DNA of 8,437 nt, taken from contig DASRSM010000028.1 in NCBI GenBank assembly GCA_035656415.1, positions 1 through 8,437 on the forward strand, read 5' to 3'. This document shows, piece by piece, positions 1 to 6,813 of this stretch. How positions within the stretch are numbered: the first letter of the stretch is position 1; each line of letters begins with the position of its first letter. The notes under the pieces were generated by a model. The model had not been told where the DNA came from. It searched no databases and saw only the letters and a list, made by a program, of their open reading frames with translations. The translations under genes and the position numbers were made by a program. This DNA is from JAFAHZ01 sp035656415. GTDB lineage: Bacteria; Vulcanimicrobiota; Vulcanimicrobiia; Vulcanimicrobiales; Vulcanimicrobiaceae.

Positions 1-982
1 TTCCCCCGCCGTGAGAGATGATTGGAAGGCCGTCGACCGTATCGTCCTCCCAGCCAAATGCATATCCGGTCGATGTTCCATTGATGTACAGCGGGGTCGT
101 CGCTAACTTGACGTCCGTCTTCGATAAAATGCGACCGTCGAAAAAGGCGTCGTCCCAGAGCGCCATGTCGCCCGTCGTTGAGACGATCGAGCCGGCACCG
201 CCCGACCATCCGTAGCCGATGTGTCCTACCGGTTGCAAAGTCCCGGTGGGTGATACGGCATAACCTTTGGCCATGTTGGGCAGTGCGTTCTCGTCCTTGA
301 GAAAGGCGCTGTGTACCATGTGGGTCGGCGCGAAGATGTTCTTTGCGATGTAGTCGTGATACGGCATATGAGAAACGCGCGCGACGATCGTTCCCAGCAG
401 AAGATAGTTCGTATTGCTGTATTCCGAGACGGTGCCCGGCTTGTGTCGTAGGGGCAAGTTCTCGATCGACGCGAGAACGGAATCGAGGCTCCCCTCACTA
501 CTGGATATCGCCTGTACCGCGCCCGGCACATCGTTGATATGGTCGGGAATACCGCTGGTCATATGGAGCATCTGCTCGATGGTTACGTTCTTGGCGCGCG
601 GATACTCGGGAATGTACTTTCCGAGCCTATCGGTAAGCTTCAGCTTGCCGCGCTCTTTTAGCTGCAAGATCGCCGCAGCAGTAAATTGCTTCGTGATCGA
701 GCCGATTTCGAAGGCTGTGTTCTGCGTTACCGGTTCGCCTTTGGCGACGTTTCTAACGCCGTATTCGCGATTGAACACGAGGTGGCCGTCGCGAATTACG
801 GCGATCGCGACTCCTGGGATGACCTGGTAATCGAGCGCGGGCGGGACGACTGCTTCAACGGCAACCGAGATTGCGGAATCTGAAATCGGTGCCGCGGCTG
901 GATAGGCCGACGTAGCAGTGATAGCTGCGATAGCGGTTATTAGGGCCAATGGCCGCACGATCCGTCCCACCCAATGTGTCAT
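1..982 (-). CDS. Secreted serine hydrolase of the beta-lactamase/penicillin-binding-protein fold (3' end outside window)
   Basis: 327 codons are visible and the C-terminal end is cut by the window edge. The start ATG (980-982) has AGAGGA five bases upstream (988-993). Residues about 5-31 form a hydrophobic segment ending in Ala-rich sequence, a probable Sec signal peptide, so the enzyme should act in the envelope or outside. The three catalytic motifs of the class C beta-lactamase/DD-peptidase/esterase fold (Pfam Beta-lactamase) are present in order: SxxK as S95-ITK98 in 'EIGSITKQFTA', YxN as Y188-S-N190 in 'EYSNTNYLLLG', and H324-GGG at the cut end where KTG would lie. 'MLHMTSGIPD' (139-148) is also typical. 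Members cleave beta-lactams, D-Ala peptides or esters. HGG rather than KTG argues for an esterase or peptidase-like enzyme over a true resistance lactamase, but the substrate is unknown. It lies downstream of lhr on the same strand, about 209 bases away, probably as a separate unit. Confidence 0.93.
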   Translation of the reverse strand, partial: MTHWVGRIVRPLALITAIAAITATSAYPAAAPISDSAISVAVEAVVPPALDYQVIPGVAIAVIRDGHLVFNREYGVRNVAKGEPVTQNTAFEIGSITKQFTAAAILQLKERGKLKLTDRLGKYIPEYPRAKNVTIEQMLHMTSGIPDHINDVPGAVQAISSSEGSLDSVLASIENLPLRHKPGTVSEYSNTNYLLLGTIVARVSHMPYHDYIAKNIFAPTHMVHSAFLKDENALPNMAKGYAVSPTGTLQPVGHIGYGWSGGAGSIVSTTGDMALWDDAFFDGRILSKTDVKLATTPLYINGTSTGYAFGWEDDTVDGLPIISHGGG

Positions 983-1037
983 CACTGTCCTCTCGCCCTA
1001 ATGGTAACTCAGCGCCGCCGCGCCGGTACTGTTAGGT

Positions 1038-1250
1038 ATGCTGGACTTGATCGGCAGCCTGCTCGATGACGCGATAATGTGGGCAATCGGTAATGCCCTC
1101 GCGCGCGTGTTCTTACGCAAACGGTACATGCGCCTGCCCTTCGACTTCGCGCCCTTCGGGCGCTACGCTCAGGATGACAAGGGCGCTACGCTCAGGATGA
1201 CAGGGTGGAGATTTGCGGGGCGGCGGAGGCGGCGGGCAGGTAAGCGTTGA
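1038..1250 (+). CDS. Possible small protein whose C-terminal half is repeat-derived (doubtful)
   Basis: An open frame of 70 codons starts at ATG 1038. The first 33 or so residues (MLDLIGSLLDDAIMWAIGNA and on to KRYMRL) look like a plausible hydrophobic or amphipathic helix with a basic end. From about residue 31 the frame runs through the short repeat at 1128-1202 and then antisense through the 3' end of lhr, giving an Arg-rich tail. There is no Shine-Dalgarno. A TACTGT -10-like hexamer ends 5 bases before the ATG, so a leaderless transcript is conceivable, although I see no good -35. It could be a real small protein extended by a repeat insertion, or simply chance. Confidence 0.25.
   Translation: MLDLIGSLLDDAIMWAIGNALARVFLRKRYMRLPFDFAPFGRYAQDDKGATLRMTGWRFAGRRRRRAGKR
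1128..1202 (-). repeat. Short interspersed repeat, copy 1, with tandem duplication of its end; covers the lhr stop codon
   Basis: On the minus strand this copy starts TGTCATCCTGAGCG and ends GTCGAAGGGCAGGCGCAT. The 22-base end unit occurs twice exactly (1158-1179 and 1181-1202), separated by one base. A perfect 6-bp hairpin, GCGCCC-TTC-GGGCGC, sits at 1149-1163. The 19 bases at 1128-1146 match 2523-2541 in copy 2 at 18 of 19 positions, and the TGTCAYCCTGAGCG end is also shared, which establishes a family. The lhr stop codon (1192-1194) lies inside the duplicated unit. No T-tract follows the hairpin, so I do not call it an intrinsic terminator. Confidence 0.85.
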
Positions 1251-4200
1251 CGATCGTGAGTGGATCGTAGGCTGAGATTTCGGGGAGCGGTTCGCTCGCG
1301 TGTTCGCGGCGTACCGCGCGCAGCGTGTCGACGGCTTCGGGCAGCGCATACTGCTCGCCGACGATCGATGCGATGAAGCGGCCGCCGCGGATTTCGCCGC
1401 GCGCTTCGAGTCGGCGCAGTGCAAGAAGTACTTCGCGCCAGGGCGGTGCGATCGATTCGCGTGCCACGACGTCGCGGAACACGACGCCCCACCGCGCGAG
1501 GAGGCGGCGCGCAAACGATTCGGCGTCGATGCTATCGGTCGTACCGACCAAGCGCGTCCAGCGGCCGCCCGACGAACGCGGGCGGGCGCGTAAACCTTTT
1601 TCACCCAGGCGACGCTTCGCGTCGATGAGCGAGCGTAATGCGTCGAAGCCGTCGGCGGTGACGAGTCCGGCAGCGACGAGCTGCCACAATGCTTCCTCGA
1701 CTTCCGCCGCAAGGCGTTTCGCGCCGCGCACGAGTTCGGCGAAGAATGGTGCGCCGCGATTGTCGATTTCGGCGAGCACGTCGATGGCGGCGTGCGAGAG
1801 GCCTTCGGATTCGGTGGGGCGGCTAACGATGAGCTCGTCGGAGTCGACGCGCGTAAATACTGAGATGGGTGCGAGCTTGGTGGGGCGGACGCGGCGTTTG
1901 CGTTCTTCCTCGACGATCGTGAGCGCGGGATGCGGCGTGAGGCGTCCCCACATCACTTCACCCGAATAGCAAAGGCGATCGAGAAACTCCGGTTTGTATC
2001 CCGCGACGCGCTTTGGAAGAATCTGCGCTTCCCATGCGGCGGCGGGAATTTCGTAGCCTTCGAGCTGGCGAATAACTTGCAGCGTTCCGTCAATGCCGTG
2101 CAGTCGCGACGCCGGCGTGACGTGCTGCCAGCGATAGAGGAAGCGCGCGTAGACGTCGGTCGTTACCGGTTCGATTTCACGGCGCAACTGACCGATGGTC
2201 AGGCGGTGGATACGCGCGAGCACGCGGCGGTTGCACCACTCTTCGGCTTCGGCATTACGGAAGTGGCCGCGCAGCACCTGGCCTTCGGTTTCGAGCTTGA
2301 TCATCGACGCCGACACAGCTTCTTCGTCTACGCCGAGCGTGTTTGCCAGCTCCGCAACGGTTACCGGGCCGCTGCATTCCAGCCAGCCGCGCACGATCTC
2401 GGTTAGCGCATCTTGCGGCTGATCCGGCACGGACATTCCCGCAACGGCGTTGATTGCGGGCGTATGTTGGACGTCGCCGTACGCTTTACGCACGAGATCG
2501 AGTCGCTCGGCGCAGGTCCAAAATGCGCCCGCCCTTCGACTCCGCTCGCTGCGCTCAGGGTGACAAATAGCGGTGGCGCGGTTTTGGTTGGCGAGTTCGT
2601 CGAACCACGGTTGCCATGCGGCGATCGGTGGGACGACGATGAGCGTTGCGAGGGCGTCGTGGAGCTCTTCGGCGTCGCGAACGACGGGCCACGACTCTTG
2701 CGCGACTTCGGCGATGGCGTTGGGATCGAGAATGCCGGTACCGTCGAAATCGGTGCGCGACATCCGGCGCATCTGGACCGCGCGGGTGCGGCGTTCCTCC
2801 AGCGGTGCGTCGTCGAGATAGGCGTACGGATTGGCGTTGAGAATCTCGTGGCTGAACTGCGACGGTTCGGCGGTATCGACCGCGACGGTACGAATCTTGC
2901 CTTGCTCGATGCCGGCGAGAATCTCGGTGAGGCCGTCGATATCCATCGCTTCGTGCAAGCAGTTGTCGATCGTTTCGCGCACCAGCACGTGATCGGGAAT
3001 GCGAATCGGGCCGGTGAGGTTTTCGGGACACGCCACTTGATCGGGGAAGACCGAGGCGAGCAGGTCGTCGGCGCGCATGCGCAGGAGCTGTGGCGGGACT
3101 TTGCGGCCGCCGCGCTGCCGCAGAATCGCCAGCGAACGCACCGCGTTCCAGCGCCACCGCGCTTCGAACATCGGCGCCGGCAGCAACGCTTGGGTGAGCA
3201 CGTTTTCGACGCTGGCGGATCTGACGAACTCGAAGACGGCATCGAGCGCAAATGCGTGCTGCTCGGCCAGCGAGATGCAGATGCCGTTATCGGTCGCCGC
3301 AGCCTGCAGCTCGAAGTTGAAACCGACGCAGAAGCGTTTGCGCAGCGCAAGCCCCCACGCGCGGTTGATGCGTGCACCGAACGGCGCGTGAATGATCAAC
3401 TGCATTCCGCCGCCTTCGTCGAAGAAGCGTTCGGCGACGATCGTGTCGCAGGTCGGAACGACGCCCAGCGACGCCTTTCCGACGCGAACGTATTCGAGAA
3501 TCTGTTGCGCACCGGCGCGGTCGACGGCGCACTCGTCGAGCAGCAGTTCGAGCGCCGCTTCGTCGTTGAGCTCGTCGATCGTGCGGCGCAGCTCGGAGAC
3601 TTCGTGCGAGAGCTCGATCGTGCGGCCTAAGCCTTCGCCGTTCCAGAACGGCACCGTGGGCGGCGCGCCGTGCGCGTCTTCCACGCGCACCGTGCCGTTT
3701 TCGACGCGGCGAATCTTCCACGACGTGGTTCCCAGCAAAAAGATGTCGCCGGCCAAACTTTCGATGGCGAAATCTTCGTCGAGCGTGCCGACGAGGTGGC
3801 CGTCGGGCTCGGCGATAACGCGATAGTTGGCGACTTCGGGAATCGCGCCGCCGCACGTGATCGCCGCCAACCGCGCGCCGCGACGCGCGCGCAAGATGCC
3901 GTTGACGCGGTCGTAGTGCAGAAACGTTCCGCTGCGGCCGCGCGCGGTGGCGATACCGTCGGCGAGCATGGAAACGACTTCGTCGAAATCTTTGCGCGGC
4001 AGATCGCGATAGGGATGCGCGCTGCGAACGAGCGCAAAGAGCTCGTCGTCTTTCCATTCGCGCGTCGCACACGCGGCGACGATTTGCTGGGCGAGAATAT
4101 CGAGCGGCGCGATGGGCATGACGAGCGCATCGATCTTGCTGCCGCGCATGGCGCGTACGAGCGCGGCGCATTCAAGCAGCTCGTCGCGCGTGGTGGCGAA

Positions 4201-5316
4201 AATCGTGCCGTGCGGTTTGGCGCCGACCCAATGGCCCGAACGGCCGATCCGCTGCAATGCAGTGGCAATTGCACGCGGGCTGCCGAGTTGGACTACGCGA
4301 TCGACGGTGCCGATGTCGATGCCGAGCTCGAGCGACGCGGTCGCGACGACGGCGCGCAGCTCGCCGTTCTTTAAGCGATTCTCGGCCTCGAAGCGCGCTT
4401 CGCGCGCGAGGCTGCCGTGATGCGGCATGACCAGTCCCGGACCGAGGCGTTCGGTGAGCGCAAACGCGACGCGTTCGCTCATGCGGCGCGTCGGCACGAA
4501 GATCAAGGTCGTGCGATGCTGCTGGATCGTCGCGGCGAGCGTGTCGTAGATCTCGGCCCACATTTCGCCGCTGGCGACGGCGCCGAGCTCGTCACTGGGC
4601 ACCGCAACGTTGAGTCCCATTTCGCGGCGGCTGCCGACGTCGACGATCTTGGTCTGCGGGCTCAAGAACTCGGCGACCGGCTGCAGTGGGCGCACCGTTG
4701 CCGACAAACCGATGCGTTGCGGTTTCTTTCCGCCATGGCCGGCGACGAGATCGTCGAGCAGCGCGAGCGTGAGCGCGAGATGCGAACCGCGTTTGCTGTT
4801 GGCCATCGCGTGGATTTCGTCGACGACGACGGTATGAACGGTGGTGAAGAGCGCGCGCGAACGTTCGGCCGTCAGCAAGATGTAGAGCGATTCGGGCGTG
4901 GTGACCAGCACGTGCGGCGGCTTGCGCAGCATCTGCTGGCGCGCTGCCGGCGTGGTGTCGCCGGTGCGGACTGCCGTGCGGATCGGCTGCATCGGCGTGA
5001 GCGTTTCGACCGAGCGCGCGACCAGTTCGGCCAGCGGCAGCTCGAGGTTCTTACGGACGTCGTTGGTCAGCGCTTTGAGGGGCGAGACATAGACCACCAG
5101 GGTGGCCTCGGGCAGGCGGTCATCGACGGCGCGAGACACCAGGTCGTCGAGACAAATAAGGAAGGCGGCCAGCGTCTTACCGGAGCCGGTCGGGGCGGAG
5201 ACCAGCACGTCGTGGCCCTCACGGATGAGCGGCCACGCTTCAATTTGGGGCTCCGTGGGCTTGGAAAACCGGTCGGCAAACCAAGCACCAACTAAGGGAT
5301 GGAACGACTCCCGCAT
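1192..5316 (-). CDS. lhr: Lhr-type large ATP-dependent helicase, superfamily 2
   Basis: 1374 residues, in the size range of bacterial full-length Lhr (about 1400-1550). The N-terminus ('FHPLVGAWFADRF', then 'PTEPQIEAWP') matches the family. Helicase motifs are intact: Walker A APTGSGKT (41-48), TTPES (139-143), DEIH (166-169), SAT (205-207), PTRR (275-278) and QRIGRSGH (355-362). Two RecA domains (about 1-385) are followed by the winged-helix/Lhr-core region with the DEAD-associated domain (to about 860) and a long C-terminal region likely made of winged-helix modules. Lhr is a 3'-to-5' single-stranded-DNA translocase that unwinds DNA or RNA:DNA hybrids and is linked to DNA repair. There are two oddities: residues 918-932 are encoded by a short repeat, and the C-terminus after 'AYDPLTIVNAYLP' ends inside another repeat copy, probably lacking the usual final residues. 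The ATG has only a weak, distant GAAGG 12 bases upstream. The gene diverges from the toxin-antitoxin operon. Confidence 0.97.
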   Translation of the reverse strand: MRESFHPLVGAWFADRFSKPTEPQIEAWPLIREGHDVLVSAPTGSGKTLAAFLICLDDLVSRAVDDRLPEATLVVYVSPLKALTNDVRKNLELPLAELVARSVETLTPMQPIRTAVRTGDTTPAARQQMLRKPPHVLVTTPESLYILLTAERSRALFTTVHTVVVDEIHAMANSKRGSHLALTLALLDDLVAGHGGKKPQRIGLSATVRPLQPVAEFLSPQTKIVDVGSRREMGLNVAVPSDELGAVASGEMWAEIYDTLAATIQQHRTTLIFVPTRRMSERVAFALTERLGPGLVMPHHGSLAREARFEAENRLKNGELRAVVATASLELGIDIGTVDRVVQLGSPRAIATALQRIGRSGHWVGAKPHGTIFATTRDELLECAALVRAMRGSKIDALVMPIAPLDILAQQIVAACATREWKDDELFALVRSAHPYRDLPRKDFDEVVSMLADGIATARGRSGTFLHYDRVNGILRARRGARLAAITCGGAIPEVANYRVIAEPDGHLVGTLDEDFAIESLAGDIFLLGTTSWKIRRVENGTVRVEDAHGAPPTVPFWNGEGLGRTIELSHEVSELRRTIDELNDEAALELLLDECAVDRAGAQQILEYVRVGKASLGVVPTCDTIVAERFFDEGGGMQLIIHAPFGARINRAWGLALRKRFCVGFNFELQAAATDNGICISLAEQHAFALDAVFEFVRSASVENVLTQALLPAPMFEARWRWNAVRSLAILRQRGGRKVPPQLLRMRADDLLASVFPDQVACPENLTGPIRIPDHVLVRETIDNCLHEAMDIDGLTEILAGIEQGKIRTVAVDTAEPSQFSHEILNANPYAYLDDAPLEERRTRAVQMRRMSRTDFDGTGILDPNAIAEVAQESWPVVRDAEELHDALATLIVVPPIAAWQPWFDELANQNRATAICHPERSERSRRAGAFWTCAERLDLVRKAYGDVQHTPAINAVAGMSVPDQPQDALTEIVRGWLECSGPVTVAELANTLGVDEEAVSASMIKLETEGQVLRGHFRNAEAEEWCNRRVLARIHRLTIGQLRREIEPVTTDVYARFLYRWQHVTPASRLHGIDGTLQVIRQLEGYEIPAAAWEAQILPKRVAGYKPEFLDRLCYSGEVMWGRLTPHPALTIVEEERKRRVRPTKLAPISVFTRVDSDELIVSRPTESEGLSHAAIDVLAEIDNRGAPFFAELVRGAKRLAAEVEEALWQLVAAGLVTADGFDALRSLIDAKRRLGEKGLRARPRSSGGRWTRLVGTTDSIDAESFARRLLARWGVVFRDVVARESIAPPWREVLLALRRLEARGEIRGGRFIASIVGEQYALPEAVDTLRAVRREHASEPLPEISAYDPLTIVNAYLPAASAAPQISTLSS
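2523..2565 (-). repeat. Short interspersed repeat, copy 2, inside the lhr reading frame
   Basis: On the minus strand it runs from TGTCACCCTGAGCG to GTCGAAGGGCGGGCGCAT, the same ends and orientation as the copy at 1128-1202. It is read in frame as lhr residues 918-932 (CHPERSERSRRAGAF), a peptide signature I associate with dispersed repeats translated by accident in many environmental genomes. It contains no stop codon in the lhr frame. It falls between 'NQNRATAI' and 'WTCAERLD', a place where, as I recall the family, members have a short variable loop before a conserved W..aERL segment. Confidence 0.85.
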
Positions 5317-5391
5317 TACGAGCTACAACCTTCGCCGGCCGTTGGGAGATGCGTCACGCGAGATCCGTTTTTGGGCCTCCCCTACGGGCCC

Positions 5392-5428
5392 TTAAAATAG
5401 GCCAGAATTTGTGGTACTGTACTCTGTG
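5392..5428 (+). promoter_or_regulatory. Promoter (and possible operator) of the toxin-antitoxin operon
   Basis: TTAAAA (5392-5397, four of six against TTGACA) lies 17 bases before TACTGT (5415-5420), which carries an extended -10 TGG directly in front (5412-5414). Transcription would begin at about 5427-5428, right at the GTG start of the antitoxin. GTAC-T-GTAC (5414-5422) is a small inverted repeat over the -10, a reasonable place for autorepression by the antitoxin or the complex. The operator role is inference. Confidence 0.5.
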
Positions 5429-5688
5429 TGATGAAAAGTATGTCGATAGCAGAAGTCAAGGCAAATTTCTCGACGCTGGCTCGCGAGGTGGAGCGCGGCG
5501 TTACCGTGGTCGTCACTCGCCACGGCAAGCCAGTGCTAGAAATGCGCCCCGCCCAACGACTGACGGTAGATGAAGCGATAGCGGGGATTCGGCGGTTCCG
5601 AAAGTCCGAAGGTTTTAACGCATCTGCGCCATCGCCGTCGCGTAAGGAACGCCCTCGTAACTACGTTCATAGAGGACACAAGCGCTAG
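5428..5688 (+). CDS. Phd/YefM-family antitoxin of a VapC-type toxin-antitoxin pair
   Basis: 86 residues from GTG 5428; ATG 5431 or ATG 5440 are alternative starts. 'MSIAEVKANFSTLAREVERG' (5-24) followed by 'VVVTRHGKPVLEMRP' is the classic Phd/YefM DNA-binding fold: a helix that begins with the ANFS segment, then the beta-hairpin with the HGKP turn. The C-terminal third ('IAGIRRFRKS' and the basic tail ending GHKR) should be the flexible toxin-neutralising part. No Shine-Dalgarno is seen before any candidate start. With the promoter spacing this suggests a leaderless or very short-leader mRNA. The stop TAG shares its last base with the toxin's GTG start (TAGTG), as expected for a coupled antitoxin-toxin operon. 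The antitoxin probably represses its own promoter. Confidence 0.9.
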   Translation: MMKSMSIAEVKANFSTLAREVERGVTVVVTRHGKPVLEMRPAQRLTVDEAIAGIRRFRKSEGFNASAPSPSRKERPRNYVHRGHKR

Positions 5689-6104
5689 TGGCATTCGTTC
5701 TCGACGCTTCGATTGTTCTAAAGTGGTTCGTTGAGGACGAGATGTCGCCGGACGCCGACAAGCTCCTCGATCGCGTTCGTAGCGGCGGGGCCGTGGTGCC
5801 CGCGCTTTTTCGCTGGGAAGCTCAGAACGTCTTGGTTCAAGCCGTTCGCAACTCTCGCCTGACCGTAGGACTTGCCGATCTCGCGCTCGAGGAACTGGCA
5901 GCATTGCCTATCGCCGTCGAGCACCCGGGTGAGAAGCTATTTTTTGGTGGCGAAACCGCGCTCGCGCTGCATTATGATCTAACGCCGTACGATGCCGCTT
6001 ACGTTGCCGTGGCGCTCGACTATCGTTTGGAGTTGGCGACGGCGGACAGCGAATTGGCCAAAGCAGCGAGAGACGCTGGGGTGCACGTCATCCACGTTCG
6101 GTAG
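5688..6104 (+). CDS. vapC: VapC-type PIN-domain ribonuclease toxin
   Basis: 138 residues, normal for VapC. The PIN-domain acidic metal-binding residues are all visible: D6 in 'FVLDASIVLKW', E44 in 'FRWEAQNVL', D102 in 'LTPYDAAYVAVA' and D120 in 'ATADSELAKAA'. These coordinate Mg/Mn for RNA cleavage, and characterised VapCs cut tRNA or rRNA loops and stop translation. The start is GTG, overlapping the antitoxin stop by one base. AGAGGA (5671-5676) lies 11 bases upstream, so translation may depend on coupling to the antitoxin. All catalytic residues are intact, so the toxin looks active. The RNA target cannot be told from sequence. Only generic chromosomal stabilisation or stress roles can be suggested. 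Confidence 0.95.
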   Translation: MAFVLDASIVLKWFVEDEMSPDADKLLDRVRSGGAVVPALFRWEAQNVLVQAVRNSRLTVGLADLALEELAALPIAVEHPGEKLFFGGETALALHYDLTPYDAAYVAVALDYRLELATADSELAKAARDAGVHVIHVR

Positions 6105-6111
6105 CGCATTC

Positions 6112-6140
6112 TTGGCATAGTCCAAAGGTATCACTACCGT
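6112..6140 (+). promoter_or_regulatory. Likely sigma-70-type promoter for the secreted-protein gene
   Basis: TTGGCA (6112-6117) matches five of six -35 bases and is followed after exactly 17 bases by TACCGT (6135-6140), of the same TAC(T/C)GT form as the -10 of the toxin-antitoxin promoter. Transcription would start near 6147, leaving a leader of about 52 bases. GGTA-TCAC-TACC (6127-6138) is a small inverted repeat overlapping the -10 and could be an operator. Confidence 0.5.
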
Positions 6141-6166
6141 ACGCTCGACGCGGACCTTCGCCGTCG

Positions 6167-6196
6167 TAAAGCGAAGCCTTTAGCGTAAGGAGGCTT
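6167..6196 (+). promoter_or_regulatory. Leader RNA with two mutually exclusive hairpins near the Shine-Dalgarno
   Basis: The ribosome site TAAGGAGG (6186-6193) lies five bases before ATG 6199. AAGCCT (6174-6179) can pair with AGGCTT (6191-6196), burying the end of the ribosome site. TAAAG (6167-6171) can instead pair with CTTTA (6178-6182), which would leave the site free. The two stems share bases and cannot form together. The pairing is visible; a regulatory role is inference, and short stems of 5-6 bp can arise by chance. Confidence 0.3.
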
Positions 6197-6198
6197 TC

Positions 6199-6813
6199 AT
6201 GAAGACTGCGCTTGTCGTACTGTCGATTCTGCTCATTGCCGCAACGCCGGCGACACCGCCACCGGCGTCAAAGGCCCCGCCCGGTGCGCCGTCGCTTCCC
6301 TCGGCCTACGTTCCGCGCGGCACCGTTATTCCGGTGACCGTCACCAAGGACATCAGAGTCGGCGGCGCGGGAACGAATAGTGAGGCACATAAAGTGAAGA
6401 TGGAAGTCACCCAAGACGTCATCGTCAACGGCTACACGATAGTCAAAGCCGGTGATCTTGCCGAAGGCGAATACACGAATCAAAACAATATCACTAAACG
6501 CGTCTTTTCAACCAACGAATCGCAAGAGGTTGCGCTCGACGTCGACGACATCATCAACTTCTGCGGCGATACATTACACATGACCTTCGAGCGAACGTTC
6601 GTCGGCGGCGCGCGCGGCGGGTTCATGTCCTTTGGTGTCCACGCCCACGACGCCGTCTTTGCTAAGGGCTCCATCTTGAAAGCAGCCACAGATCGCCCCG
6701 AACGCACTATTTGCGCCGAGAAGACCACCGCAACGCCCGCGCCGTTACCGTCGCCGATGATTCTCACCGACGAAGACGCGCAAGCCGAAGCCTCCCCGAG
6801 CCCGCAGCCGTGA
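6199..6813 (+). CDS. Secreted protein of unknown function with a Pro-rich linker
   Basis: 204 residues, with a strong ribosome site (AAGGAGG, spacing five). Residues 1-16 form a short Lys-led hydrophobic signal peptide, followed by a Pro/Ala-rich stretch (17-36). The core from 'VPRGTVIPVTVTKDIRVG' (38-55) through 'VTQDVIVNGYTIVKAGDLAEG' (70-90) resembles the beta-rich 'rGT.I.v.v...I...' and 'V..DV.VNG..vi..G..a.G' pattern seen in many bacterial exported proteins. I cannot name a family. Two cysteines, C122 and C172, could form a disulfide. The C-terminus (176-204) is low-complexity Thr/Ala/Pro/Ser. The gene is preceded by its own promoter and leader, and followed by a small lipoprotein frame overlapping by GTGA. 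A cell-envelope or extracellular location is likely; the function is unknown. Confidence 0.85.
   Translation: MKTALVVLSILLIAATPATPPPASKAPPGAPSLPSAYVPRGTVIPVTVTKDIRVGGAGTNSEAHKVKMEVTQDVIVNGYTIVKAGDLAEGEYTNQNNITKRVFSTNESQEVALDVDDIINFCGDTLHMTFERTFVGGARGGFMSFGVHAHDAVFAKGSILKAATDRPERTICAEKTTATPAPLPSPMILTDEDAQAEASPSPQP

Noticed and set aside
2413..3630. 405-codon open frame on the plus strand opposite lhr, with other long antisense frames at 4417-5295 and 3670-4374
   Set aside because: They mirror lhr codons in GC-rich DNA, are rich in Arg/Asp/Glu/Ala, show no domain motif, and lie opposite a gene with all helicase motifs intact.
5373..5391. GGGCC...GGCCC inverted repeat in the lhr/toxin-antitoxin intergenic region, considered as a terminator
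   Set aside because: The stem is only five pairs, and the T-run lies on the wrong side for the plus strand. The region lies between divergent genes where no terminator is expected.
5394..5399. TATTTT on the minus strand as the lhr -10 box, overlapping the -35 of the toxin-antitoxin promoter
   Set aside because: No acceptable -35 hexamer is found 16-18 bases upstream, so I do not call an lhr promoter.
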